NCBI GenBank assembly: GCA_028551475.1
Contig: CM052354.1
Location: 4,137,391-4,201,390, forward strand
DNA: 64,000 bases
Direction of reading: 5' to 3'
From: Casuarina equisetifolia
Lineage: Eukaryota > Streptophyta > Magnoliopsida > Fagales > Casuarinaceae
The notes beneath the pieces were generated by a model, which made no database searches, was not told the origin of the DNA, and saw nothing but the letters and a program-made list of their open reading frames with translations. Position numbers and translations under genes: made by a program. This document shows, piece after piece, positions 12,448 to 25,100 of the stretch (its first letter is position 1; every line of letters begins with the position of its first letter).

Positions 12448-15110
12448 ATGTAACATTCTTCTTAGGTACAAAACCTTGGACATGTAATTTGTGTGGTAAA
12501 CATTCCTCTCAAGGAGAATCGTTTTTATTTATTTTACGGTTTATCTTCATCTTCACCTAACTTTTACGTGTCGTCGTTCTCCTCCTACAGAAACGGTCCA
12601 TTACCTCATCATGCAAGGTATTTAATCTTGAAATATTAAAACGTCAACGTCCCGTTCGGCACTTTCGTGACAGCTTGCAGCTCACTTTATCAAATGATTA
12701 AGGCAACGATTCTTACTCAAGACTCAAGATTATTTGTTTGGGAAATTAAAAATAACTAGACTAATATTAATAACTAAAGTCTTACACACAAACTGAAAAA
12801 TAATTATTAAATAATATTCAAATATAAAAATTATATCTATAACTCACAAGATTATAAGTTTATATCTAATATAATATCAAACATCTATATTTTGTTCAAT
12901 TTTAACTTATGATATATATTTGTTGTATAAGAGTTTATTCTATCTTATTCAATTTTGAATTTGAGATTATTTAGAAAAAATTAATTTTTTTTTAAGTAAT
13001 TTTTGAAAAAATTTTAAATATAAAAATAATACTAATTCATAAACTAACTTTTAGGTTGCATTAAGAATTTATTTCTAATTTAATATTAAAATCATATATA
13101 TTTGATGTGTAAAAATATCCATTTTACTCGTATAACATTAAATTCAAGGTATGTTTAATACGCGAAGAAGTGTTGGAGGCCGTCGTTCAACATGAAAAAA
13201 TGAATGTTTATTAAATAATATTTAAGTATTAAAATTATTTCTCCAATTCTTGGGTTAATTTTTAGGTTAAACGTTAAACTTATTTAATAACTATTTTTAA
13301 CAATACCAATTACTACTTTTTGAAGAAAAAAAAAGATTTTCTAATCCTCTGTCCATTGTAGAGGAACAATGAATTATCTTCAAAATTGATTGAAAGTAGT
13401 TAGTAATTGTATATAGAACATTTCTACAAATATAATAATGAAAAATGATTAAATCATTGTAGTAAGTTTCTTAAGGTCATTAATAATCCCTTTAGATGAC
13501 GAGCAAGTGATAGAGATGATTGACCTACTTTAATCATTTCCCGATTAACTAGCCCCTTAAGAAGATGAAATAATGTTTTAATGATTTTATTTAATAATAA
13601 GCTCACATTAATGTTCTTAGTGGATCAATCAATGTTAATTTAATCTTTCACGAGAGAGGCTTTGTTAGAATTTACATAGTTTGTTCATAGTAGTTTTTAC
13701 ATGATCTAACTAAGACATTTATTTAAATTGAGTAAATGATACTTCGAGAATACAAAATACTACAATGTAGAAAATATCAATACATGACTATAATAGTGAA
13801 TTGCAACATATATGTTGCCAAGATTTAAGAATAATGGCAAATCTCTAAGAACAATTATTCAAGGAAAATTTTAGAATATTGTAACGCATATATACTTGTT
13901 AGAGAAAAATAATTGAAATAGTCAAAGCTTATAAAATAAATGGAAGAATCTTCAAGAGTGTATTGAACTTTCTTACTTTGGGTTTAGATTTTTAAACACA
14001 ACACTTTTTCATTATAAGTTCAGACAGGACATTATCATAAATGTCATAATATACCAAAGATAGAAAGTTATAATCAAAATTTGGGGTCAATAGGAAACCA
14101 AATAATAAATTAGAACAATATAAATTTGAGTGAAATAAAATGTTACATCTTATATATATATATCAAGGGAATTTTTCTTCTATCAAGAAGGAAAGAATGA
14201 GAGCTTTTAATTATGTAAGCATACTTTATTATTATTTATATTCAATTTTTATTTTAAAATTAAACCTAAGCCAGTGATACTTAACCTAGATTAACAAGTG
14301 CCCACTAATTGTTTTAATAAAATGTAAAATCTTTATAGTAAAATAATTTTTTTTTCTATATTACTACCGTCGTCATTTACTGTCTTCACACCCCCAAGCC
14401 AAAGAATAGACGTCATCCTGTCTCCGCCCTAACCGTTATTACCTCATCACTTTCTTTTTGCAGCAATCTCGAGAAACTTAAAAAGAGGAACTTTCTCGGG
14501 AAACGGAATATGAAGTCAGCTTGGATTTTTACGATAGAACCATTTTTTCTCACCTTTCTACGGAGGAAACACCCATTATAAGACACACTCTAAACTTCTA
14601 ATTAATTAAAATGCATTTCTTTTGGTGACTAGTATAAGTTTCATAATTAACTATAAGCTCTCAACCTAAGCAAGATTTTGAGCTCTATCATATAAAAATG
14701 CCCAATGATCTTTTATTTAGCTTGCAAAAACACATTTCCAAAAAGCTTCATCTTCACTTTCCAACAAAGAGATATTTTACTAATGGTAGGTTTATGGAGA
14801 CTTTGTCAATGAGGGATTGAACAACTAGAACTCTCTATCTTGTCAAATCTTCATCCTAAAGAATAATCTCATGGTAAGACGTCAATGAATAGAGTTGAAG
14901 TTGACAAAAGAGGTTCTTGCACGTGTTTCCTTCATCATAACTTTGAAATTGTGAACAACTTTTCGTGAAAGGAAGAGATTGCCAATGATTCAAACTTGTG
15001 GTCCAAGTTAATTTTTGAAGAATCATAAAAAATTATGTTGTAATTTGAATGTCTAATTCTACGTTATTAATATATGAATGTATGTGCCTGATTAAATGAA
15101 TGTGTTGTTT

Positions 15111-15365
15111 TACTTCATAAATTGATTTTTAAGTTGAAAATAAACTTGTTAACATGATATTTAAAGTTCATATTCTTTCTTAATATTTGTATGAATACAT
15201 GTAAGCATGGTTCATGCAAAAAGCAACATGACATATAATTACTTCACAAATTGGTTTTTAAGTTGAAAATGAACTTATTAACATGGTATTTAAAGTTCAT
15301 TCTTTCTTAATATCTATATGAATACATGTAAGCATGGTTCATGCAAAAGGCAACATGACATATAT
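15111..15365. repeat. Tandem duplication, two ~128-bp copies
   Basis: Copy 1 is 15111-15239 and copy 2 is 15240-15365, directly adjacent. They share TTTTTAAGTTGAAAAT, ATTTAAAGTTCAT, GAATACATGTAAGCATGG and TTCATGCAAAA in order, at roughly 90 percent identity by eye. Only a few substitutions and a short deletion distinguish them, so the duplication is fairly young. Confidence 0.9.
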
Positions 15366-15780
15366 ACTAAAGTTAAATATGGTTTTGTTACTAAATTTTA
15401 GGAGTTGATGTGAAAATATATATCTTGACAAATTTGTGTGTTTACATATTGAAAGAAAAGATCTTCAAAACAAAAATCAAATTAGAGTAAAATGTTTTAA
15501 CTTACAAGCTAAGTTTTTGAATTGGACATTTAAGATTTTTGACATGTATCTTATTTCATCATATATAACTTTGAATGTAATGATACTTGGTGTGTAAAAA
15601 TATATTAATAGAATGAAAGCTTAAATGAAAGTAAGATCATTTAACTTATAAATTTACTTTTAAATTAGACTTTTAGGTTTTGCAAACCAAATTTTAATGT
15701 ACTTTTCAAATAAAGAATAAAAAAATTGTAAAATATGTATGTAAAACTGATATTCTAGAATCTGCACACCTCAGCAAGCA

Positions 15781-16145
15781 AAAGAAACGGTCATGCCAAG
15801 GCAAAAGAAAAGTGAAGACTACACGACGAGGGTGATGGTTCCCAGCGTGCCCAACGAGCGGGCCCCACACAGCCCACCACCACAATCACTTTAGCAAAAC
15901 CCACCACCGCCGTCACTCGCCACGTGTCCACATCTGTCCCAATCCAAGCCGCCCTGCAGAAATCTTTTCGAGCCCCCTCATGCACCCCACGACGTCGTTC
16001 TTCTACAGGGATAAAAGGCACGTGCCGGCGGTCTCCATCCCTCTCTCGCGCTCGCAAAACTCACCCTCACCTCAGTCCTTTGAAATCAAAGCGAACGGCT
16101 CCGTCTCCTTCAGATTCAATAAATAAATCAACGCCTCACAGTACT
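15781..16145 (+). promoter_or_regulatory. ATS1 promoter and 5' leader with two G-boxes
   Basis: Base composition changes sharply here from AT-rich to C-rich. CACGTG G-box cores lie at 15921-15926 (in CGCCACGTGTCC) and 16019-16024 (in the palindrome GGCACGTGCC). A TATA-like ATAAAAG sits at 16011-16017, which would put transcription start near 16040 and give a leader of about 100 nt before the ATG at 16146. G-boxes bind bZIP and bHLH factors and are common in light-responsive plastid genes. The factor that acts here is not shown by the sequence. Confidence 0.6.
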
Positions 16146-19100
16146 ATGTCTATCCTCTCCGCGACGCCTTCGTCCACATTTTTCATATCCACAAAGCAGG
16201 TTTCGCTTTCCTTCTCATCTTCCTCTTCTTACTCTGCTTCTCGGTTTTGCTCGTTCTCCGTGCGATTTGCCGCGCGGAGGTCTTTTTTTCCGTGTGTTGT
16301 TCACTCGCTGAAGGTGAGAGCCATGGCGGAAGTCGTTCAGGACAAGGAGTCCGCTGAGAAAAATGTGGCGTCTTCTGCATCGGAGAAGAGCCACTCCCGC
16401 ACCTTTATCGATGCTCGCACTGAAGAAGGTTCGGTTTCGTAACGGTCTGGTTGTTTGTCGTGAGTCCATGTGTTTGCTTTGTGAGAAAATGGTGTGGAGA
16501 GAAGGAGAGAGGATCGTTCTTCTAGTTTTGAATCTTGTGCTGCATTAACTGTTGTTTGGTTATTCTCTTTGCTGAGAAAATGTGGAGGTGATGGAGTGGA
16601 ACAGTGAGATTTTTGTGTTGTTGTCTTAGTGGTGAAGTTACTTTGTGATGACAAAGTAAAGAGGAAAGGTTCAACTATTCGAACTTCGGTTTTCTAATTT
16701 TAGTAGAAAACTATGACAAACGAGCCTGGTTGTTGCATCGGGCTCGGTTCACTTTAAGCTATTTTGAAACTCGGAATTTTAGATTTCTTTGTTACATGCT
16801 TTCGCTTATGCTCTTCATCTGAATCTACCGATTTTAGTTCTCTCCTTGGTTTGCATGTTAACTACGGTGAATTTATTAATTATCGGTTGTTGTTGTCTCG
16901 ATTCGATTTCTCTTTTCATCGTTTTTTGATTTCTGGACTTTGTTTCGCTGCGGAGCGAGGGTAGCGCAGCTAAGGAAGAAGATCATATATCTCAACTCTT
17001 ATGGAATGTTTTAATTGTTGAGTCATACTTTCACTTGGTTGAGGAAAGCTAAGCGAGACTCACCTTCATACTCTGAATATTGTTTTCGGCATATATCTAT
17101 CTGGATGGGAAGATTCTTGTTTCTGTAGTTTCTAATGATGAGGAGTTTGAACTTTTTAGTTTATTAATTTTTCCATGTCTAGTTATCTTTAGTCGAAGTC
17201 TATGCGTGGAACATCTTTGAGGACCTGAATGCGTGAAGCAAAGACGTAAAGATTTTATGTGATTTTAATTCATGCTCTCTTTCTATTGATTTCCATGATA
17301 TGCTTCTAGCCTAAATTGTTATGGTGCATTAAAATATAACAAATAAAAAGAGAACCAGGTTTTTGGAGCTCACAGTCCTCCTATGAGGTGTGTCTCCGTC
17401 CAGTTTATGATGATTTCCCTGCTCTTTTTGGTTCAAAGTGCTTAGATAGGTTCATCCTATCAAATCTTTAAAATTCAATGCCAAACCGCAAAACAAACAC
17501 TACTACCTTATATCTTTTCTTCTTTACTATGTCTCATGCCCACTTTTGTGCTCTCTGCAATAATTTTTTCATTACTTTATCATAAACATGAGTGCATTTA
17601 CACGTTTCCATCAACTGAAGATCAAGGAATCATGTTCAATTTTATGGTGAGTTGTCTGCAGGGGGGGGGGGGGGGGGGGGGGGCGCGCACTGTTTGACTT
17701 TTGAAACTGTAACTGAAACGGGAGAGGTAGTCTGAGTCCTTAGTTTTGAAATCCTTATGGATTTTACTCGGGCAGGGAGAAGGAGAGAATTGTTAAGTCC
17801 GTTGGTTAACTGAAGCCATCAGGTTGGTGGGACGTTTTATGAGTGATCAATTTCTTCACTCTTTGCTTGGGCTTTATTTGTCATGTGTGCAAGAGAGAGA
17901 GGTGGCGAAGATGTTGTATGAGACCTTGGTTCCTTGAAATTGGCTTGTATTTTACTTGTCTTTTGTATGGATACCCATGTCCAGGGTAACGGCAGGGAGT
18001 ATAGTATTATTTATGAGATTTATTATTTTATTTTAGAGAAACTTTTGAATGTTATAGAAGGGGATGAAATTCCCATTATGAGAGGATATTCAACATGAAT
18101 CTAGGAGGACTAGACTTCTACACATGGTTATTTGAAGGGATGGAATTGCTGTATTTAATGCTTCATTGAATCAAACACTTTGTCATTTTGCTTATATTGA
18201 TTATTGTCATCACAAATCTTACTAACAAACACTTTTGTCGTATTAGATAACGAACACTTCGTCATATTTAATACCGAACAATTTGTTGTATTGCTTATTA
18301 TTGTAAATTGTCATCTCAGATCTAATAAATGTATTATTTTTTGTCCTGCAGCATTGTTCAAAACTGAAACTTAAATACAAGGAATTTCTTAACTTATGAT
18401 TAGTTGATGATAGGCAGATTTAACTATGTTGAGTAGATGTCAAGGAAAGGGAGAGATGACCTATATGAGTGTTTACAGCTTAGGTTGTATGAATATGGCA
18501 TTATTCAGGAGACATAGGGTTAGTCAATTGGACCTCACATAATTAGTTTGGGCGTGTATCTGATTTTGTATTAAGAATATGGTCTTTGTTTGGTCGTTTA
18601 ACCATAAGTCTTATCGATGCAGTGCCTAATAAAGCAAGAAATGATGAGTAAATGAAAGAGTTGTTTTGTGTTGCTTCTCTTACTGAATGGCTTTGTGCAA
18701 CATAACCATCTTTTTTAGCAATATGAACCAGCCTATTGCTGTAACTGTAGCACTGTAGTACAAGGGCCTGAGGAAAACCGGCCAAGGTCGGTTGTTGAAT
18801 TTTGAACTCTACCAGAATATCCCATGTATTCCATCGAGGATCCAGAGATCTGAAGAATTTCAATCTTTGTTTCTTAAAAGCGAGTAGTTCCACTCTCCTT
18901 TGGTTCGTTCTAGGTTAACCTTTTAAGGGTGCATGGGCTTTTAATAAGCAAAAGCTACCAGCAGACTGTTTAGTAATCCAAGGATGTTATAGCTTTTTGC
19001 CAATATGATAAAAAAACTTGGTCTTTCTAGGTGGGTTTGAAAAACAGCTCAAGGGTTGCTTCTCAAGAACAGCCAACTTTTGGAAATTTCAACATCTGCA

Positions 19101-22100
19101 GTTACCCTGAATACTCTTTTTGTTTTTCCTCTTTCCCTGTCTGATCTCTGCTTAAATGGAAACTATTTTATTGTCATTGGAATTAACTTATCAAAATGGG
19201 AATTAATTAATTTTCCTGTGAGCACAGGTCACACAAAGAAAGAGCTAAAAAATAGTAGGATTAAGTAAATAGGATTTAATAATAATGAGTGGAAAGTTTG
19301 ATGAAGCAAGCTATGTTGTTTGGCTCATAGTTGTCAGCTAGCCATACCATCAACCTATGACTTCTAATGGAAATTGAGATATATGGACTTAGAAATGAGA
19401 TAGCCTTTGCTCTGATCTGATAAAGAATAGAACTGAGAAGGAAAAGGGGAGGAAAAGTTCATCATAACATTATGGAAGCCTGCTGATCTTATTGTTCTGA
19501 GTTTGCACTTGTTTGCCAGTCACCAACACCTATATTATAAGCCACTGGTAAATTTTAAGAAGAGACCTATATTTGGCAATTGAGACACATCTTATCTTTT
19601 CTAATCATTTGTAAGAACAGCACCAGCAATGCGACCTATAAAATTGCGATGGACTTTATGTGTGTGTCTGTAAGTGTATCCACTTGATTACAAATAAAGA
19701 TGTACTATAAGTCTTTGCTCCGTTACATATGGATGCTAATGATTATGATGAAAATTGTTAGATGTTTGTAGTGGTTGGATATTATACTCATCTCAAAGCC
19801 ATTAAGTTCTGCTTCTTAAGTGAATTACTTTCAAATCTTCTTGTTCTTACTATTATCCTGCATATCATTTTTGTTATTGTGGTTTTAGATCATGCATTAA
19901 TCAAAGCATTCAATACCTCTACTTTTTGACAATTTAGGTTTTGGAGGGAATGAGTTTGCTTTAAGAAAGAGTTGAATGCTGGTGACAATGCTAATTGAAC
20001 TTCTTTTGGTGAAGTGTTAAACTAGTCTTGAATGATTATGGAGATGATAACTAATTGATTTAAGTCAAAATGAAGGGAAATATGTGGTGTATTTCCCAAT
20101 ACATTCTTGAGTTTTTACTGAATATTGCACTTGCTTTCGTTGTAAAAGATGGTTGTTATGCTTATATGATCATCTATTTTGGAGGACCTATCAAGCTTAT
20201 ATCCATACTGTCCATTATACGTCTTAGAGACTTGTGTTCATGGTATTGGTATTGGTATTGTTTGTCAATATCCTGCAGTTTATTAAATATGGTACGTTTT
20301 CCAAAGTTGTTGGGAATATGATATGCCATACTTTTTAACAAACAAAATGAATGAAATCTTCAGAATTTCTACTTTCAGAACTTGGAGAAGTGGAACTCAG
20401 ATCTATTAATTTATTGGAGAAGTGGAACTCAGATCGATTAATTTATTGGAGTATATGTTGTTGGGCCTTCGGTTGAGAAGCAGATACACCAGATCTGGTT
20501 TCATACCTTCGTAGAAGATGGATAGATTGGATTTTTAAATCTCTTGCATTATCACGTAGTTAGTTTTAAACTGCTTTATAACTATTCTGTTGACGCATCT
20601 TTGTTTTTGATAATTGTTTTGCCTCTTAAGAAACTTGTGAGTCATTAGCACAAACAAGTGAGTTCTTTTCTAGCCAACAAGGGAAATTTTGTAGAAATAT
20701 ACCCAAGCATCTGGGAATGCTGCCCCTTTATGCTTGATTTAGTGGATTTGGTTGGAAGGCAATAACCAGATGCTTAATGCCAGGAACTGAAGTTGTTTGA
20801 CGACATAAAAAAAAAAAAAAACAGACCTTTTCAAATCCTATTGTTGATGGATGATGAGGTGGATATTGGATGTTCTTCTTGTTTTCTTTCCTGAACTCGA
20901 TGATCTCTTTGTCCTTTTTGTTTTTTGGATGCTGTTTTCTGCTCTTGTATGTGTCTAACATTCAAAATTTATCTGCAGAGCTGCTAGCAGGAATCAGGAA
21001 GGAAAGGGAAGAGGGAAGACTGCCACCGCATGTTGCATCAGGGATGGAAGAGTTGTACCACAATTATAAGAAAGCAGTAAATAAGGATTCCTAAACTCAT
21101 GCTTTACATCATATCTTCATATATTTTTGAGAACTATTTATATTTTCTTTTTATCTTCTCTTTAGGTAAAAGGCATAAATATTAGCCTTGGTTTCTTCCA
21201 AGAAAGAAAATGATTGCTCATAATGTTTGTTGCATTGAGGATGCTATTTCGAGTTATAATTGTATTTTGGTTTTATGCTCTATTTTTTTACCTAAACCTG
21301 GTAAAGCAGTGGGATGCTTTTTCAAATTTCCTTTATGGGGATAAACAAACAACTTTTATCCATTTTGTGTGCTGTCCTGCAATTCAATGAGCCAAACGTG
21401 CTTTTTCACTTGGCATGTATTTGATTTCCGTAACTTTAACTCGCATGCTGTCTTGGGGACTTCTAACTCAAATTTCACTTCTTTTTGTAAGAACAAGTAC
21501 TACTTCTAAGTTGTGGCTTCAAGAGTCATGGGTCCATGACTTGCCAAAACAATTGCCAACAATAATCTGCATGCTTTCATGTGTCAGGTACTCCAAAGTG
21601 GAAATCCAAGGGTTGATGAAATAGTGTTGTCAAATATGACAGTTGCATTAGATCGCATGTACTTTGATGTTGAGGTAATGTGTAGTTATCTTCATTTCTT
21701 CATTATGTCCTTATAGCTTCTAAAGTATGTGCATCTGCAGTCTGCAGATATTAGATATAGGAGTTATCAGCTTTTTTATATCTTATATTAAAGTAATTTT
21801 TCAGGATCCCTTTGTCTTCTCACCATATCACAAAGCACTGCGAGAGCCTTTTGACTACTATATGTTTGGTCAAAATTATATCCGTCCTCTAGTTGATTTC
21901 AGGTGAGGTGAAAACTTCTACATACTTCCATCTTTATCCGTTTATTGAGAGATCTTGATCTGGCCTATATAAGCGGCCTGAAAAATTAATGAGGTTATCT
22001 GTTTTATGTCTTTCCAAACATGTACATGTTATTATTTGTCAGGGCTTAAATTAAGACATGTGCATGTGCTAATTGATATGCATCGTTTAATGTACCTGCA

Positions 22101-25100
22101 CTATTTAAATATTAATAACTGTGGACACTTAATGCGTCAGGATGTTTGGAGTTATTATTTGAGTGCAGTTAGGTTCTTAATAGATTAGTTCATGCATATG
22201 AATTTAGGTGTTGCCTTTATTTTGGGATTTCTAGGTCAAGTGATGAATTGTTAAATTTTTTACCTCCATTTGATCTCCTTCAGATTGAATTTTGTTTATT
22301 TCACGTTTCATGTTTGTCTTTATCATCACTACACTGTTCAAGTCATGACTTTCGACAGATTAAGATAAAGAATTTGTCACAAAAAACTCTTGAGGGTTAG
22401 AGTTTACTGCAGTGGGGGAATTAGGAGACTGAATTATTTTCATCATCAACCACCAAGCTGAAAATTTGTTCTTATGTAACGAGTAGACATTACTTATCTT
22501 GAAATGATAATGCTATCCTCGAGGGTGAATTTACCCTTTCTATGAATAGTAACATTTTGTTACTTGTGTTCCATCCTGCCCCTCCAATATCTTTTCACTA
22601 ATTTTGCAGATATGATAATTCTGGATTTTAGTGGTTGTAGTGGTATTCATATGTAAACACTGGTAACAACCAATTTACTCAATATTGATAATCAAAATTT
22701 AGGTTGTTTGAGAAAATGGTCTGCATACATAGACGGTGAATTTTTCTTAATATAACTGGGATTTTGTGACCATAAGTTAAGCTGAAGGCTACACTAATTA
22801 ATTAGAAGACTCACTTATTTTTACAATGATACCCACAGCCCTCAACCCCGGCCCATGTATGCAACTAAATGAAAATACAAAAGTACCCTCGACCTGAAAA
22901 GAAAAATCCGAATTTCAGAAAAATATTGATAATCTAACTACCATTTTCACTTATTCTTAGAAGGCTTCCTGGTTACCTTAGAATGTCACAAGAAACTTAA
23001 ATGTTGTACTGCCTGATTTTGATTCGGGTTTGCTTATTGTAGTTTTGGCATATGGATCTCACTGTTTGTACTAAATAGACCTTATCTCTCTCAGCAACTT
23101 GTGAAAGTGATTTTGAAGTTTACAACGATGTAAGATATTTCTAAGTTAACACTAATTGATTCAATTAGAAAGAGTGAACCTCCCCGTAGATCTTGTGCTT
23201 TAAGAACGAGTAAATCTCTACCCATCAAAGAACCATCCTTGAGATTGGCTTCCTATCTGTTAAGGCTGCAGACGAATCTCTGTATTCTCTCTCTAGTTTA
23301 TCTCTCTGCTTTTATACCACTTGCAAATAGTTGGTTTTTCAGGAATAATAAATGCATGATTGAGTTCTGACACCAGTGGCTACTCATATGTAAAGACTTT
23401 TTCTTGTTGTCAATTACGATAGATTGTCTCCTTCATGTTCCACCTAATTTCTGAACCTTAATCCTTGATGCAGAGATTCATATGTTGGCAACATTTCACT
23501 TTTCAGTGAAATTGAAGATAAACTTCAGCAGGTGACTATTCTCAGTGTTCCGATTTGCTTTTATTTATTGTCTCTGCTGCTGCTAACTGCTGAATTGTGT
23601 GAATTAAGTAAAAAATCTACCTTCTGCTAGTTGCTTGTGTATATACAATCCTACCTTACAAAGTTTAGGTTCAGAATTGTGTTTTATGATGTTTACGTGG
23701 TGGGTTTTAGGCCAGTAAGGATGTGTGCTAAAATGCTAAAATGGTTTTTCAAGTAGTTGCTCCAATGACTTAATCAACATGATCTGTCCATGGCCTAGTT
23801 TTGTTGGGTTATACTAGTCAATCAGTTGGCTGTGCTACAAAATTGGGAACCGTTCCTCTCTGATTAGTTGGAAGCTTCATAATTAGAATCCTTCTGTGAT
23901 GTTTTTCTTTACTATACTGGCTAAGAGATTAAGACTAGAACTTTACCTCTATGATAGCTGGCTCAATCGCTTTTGGGCATAAGTTATGTGAGATTTGGAT
24001 GGTCAGAATGCCTACAGTTTCTCCAGTGTGGAAGATGTACTCTATTTACCTCCAGTTGTTTTCTGAAAGTGTGCATTATTATGCCTCTTCAAGTAATGAG
24101 TTTAGAAATAGTAGTATCTTTTGTTCATTCTCTTGAGATCTGTGCATCTTATAGTCTTAAGCTTTGTATGTAATTGCAATTTATGATTTTCAATATTTGT
24201 TGACGTAGATTTCTCATATGATTGTTTACAGGGTCACAACATCGTCTTCATGTCAAACCACCAAACTGAAGCAGACCCAGCAATCATTGCATTGTTGCTT
24301 GAAGCAACAAACCCACATATTGCTGAGAGCATGGTGAAGATTTTTTCTTCCCTTTGAACTGAGATCCTATAATAATTATTGATGTTGTTCTGTATATTGG
24401 GAAATGTTGGAATAACAATATCATACTTAACCTACTGCAGACCTATGTAGCAGGGGACAGAGTGTTGGTAGATCCTCTTTGCAAGCCTTTCAGCATGGGA
24501 AGGTATTTCTGAAGTTCTCAGATGACATATATGGTGTAAATGCTTCCAATGTTCAAAGTCCGATGAATTTGATGTTCTTGTCCGTTTTGCATTTTGCCAG
24601 GAATCTTGTTTGTGTGTACTCAAAAAAGCACATGTTTGATGATCCTGAGCTCGTTGAGATGAAAAAGAAAGCAAACACCAGAAGTTTAAAGGAAATGGCT
24701 TTGCTATTAAGGTACCTTTGCTTGTCTGCGACTTTGATAACTTTTGGATATATGATGTCTTTGGCCATGAGGAATAGATACTGTTAAGTCTTTTATTATT
24801 TTAGGTCATAATTGGTGCTTTTTGTATTTATTGTCTTACTTGTTCACTTGGTCATTCAGAGAAAAACCCTTAGATCGTGTTCCTTTGTTCTTGTTCTTTA
24901 GTTGCTGTGTGATTTTTAGGGTAGCAACTATCTGGCAGATTGAATGATCGTAAGTAGAACTTGATTATTGGAGTCCCTCTTTGGAAGTCTGACGAACCTC
25001 CAGGATAGGGGTAAGATGTCTGTTTGTCTGGTTTGTATGCCATTTTATTTGGAATCAAGATGGGGCTTTATTGATGCCTTCGGAGAGTTCATGATAACAG

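Larger units (their letters stand above)
10235..15780. other. AT-rich intergenic region between DAD1 and ATS1
   Basis: No convincing gene is seen in 5.5 kb. The first part (10235-10650) is probably the DAD1 3' UTR and flank. A 24-bp stretch near 11382 weakly recalls the LINE motif GGxGFRxLxxxN. A less AT-rich piece spans about 11390-11760. From 11780 to 15780 the DNA is extremely AT-rich, with a TTTA microsatellite and a 128-bp tandem duplication. Short less AT-rich patches at 12540-12690 and 14370-14520 share ATTACCTCATCA and a CGTC-rich context, too little to call them copies. Confidence 0.6.
16429..20978 (+). other. ATS1 intron 1, 4.55 kb
   Basis: The donor GTTCGG follows ACTGAAGAAG and the acceptor ATCTGCAG precedes AGCTGCTAGC; joining them rebuilds the expected TEEELLAG sequence. 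The intron is much longer than the others in the gene and holds a 23-nt G run, a 32-bp tandem duplication and a small group of imperfect ~27-bp repeats. Long first introns in plants often affect expression level; nothing here proves that. Confidence 0.85.

Noticed and set aside
12540..14520. Two less AT-rich patches sharing ATTACCTCATCA
   Set aside because: The shared text is too short to claim a duplication.
15924..16145. Upstream in-frame extension of ATS1 (74 more codons)
   Set aside because: It crosses the TATA-like box and the palindromic G-box, and the normal transit peptide begins at 16146, so this is promoter and leader DNA that happens to be open.
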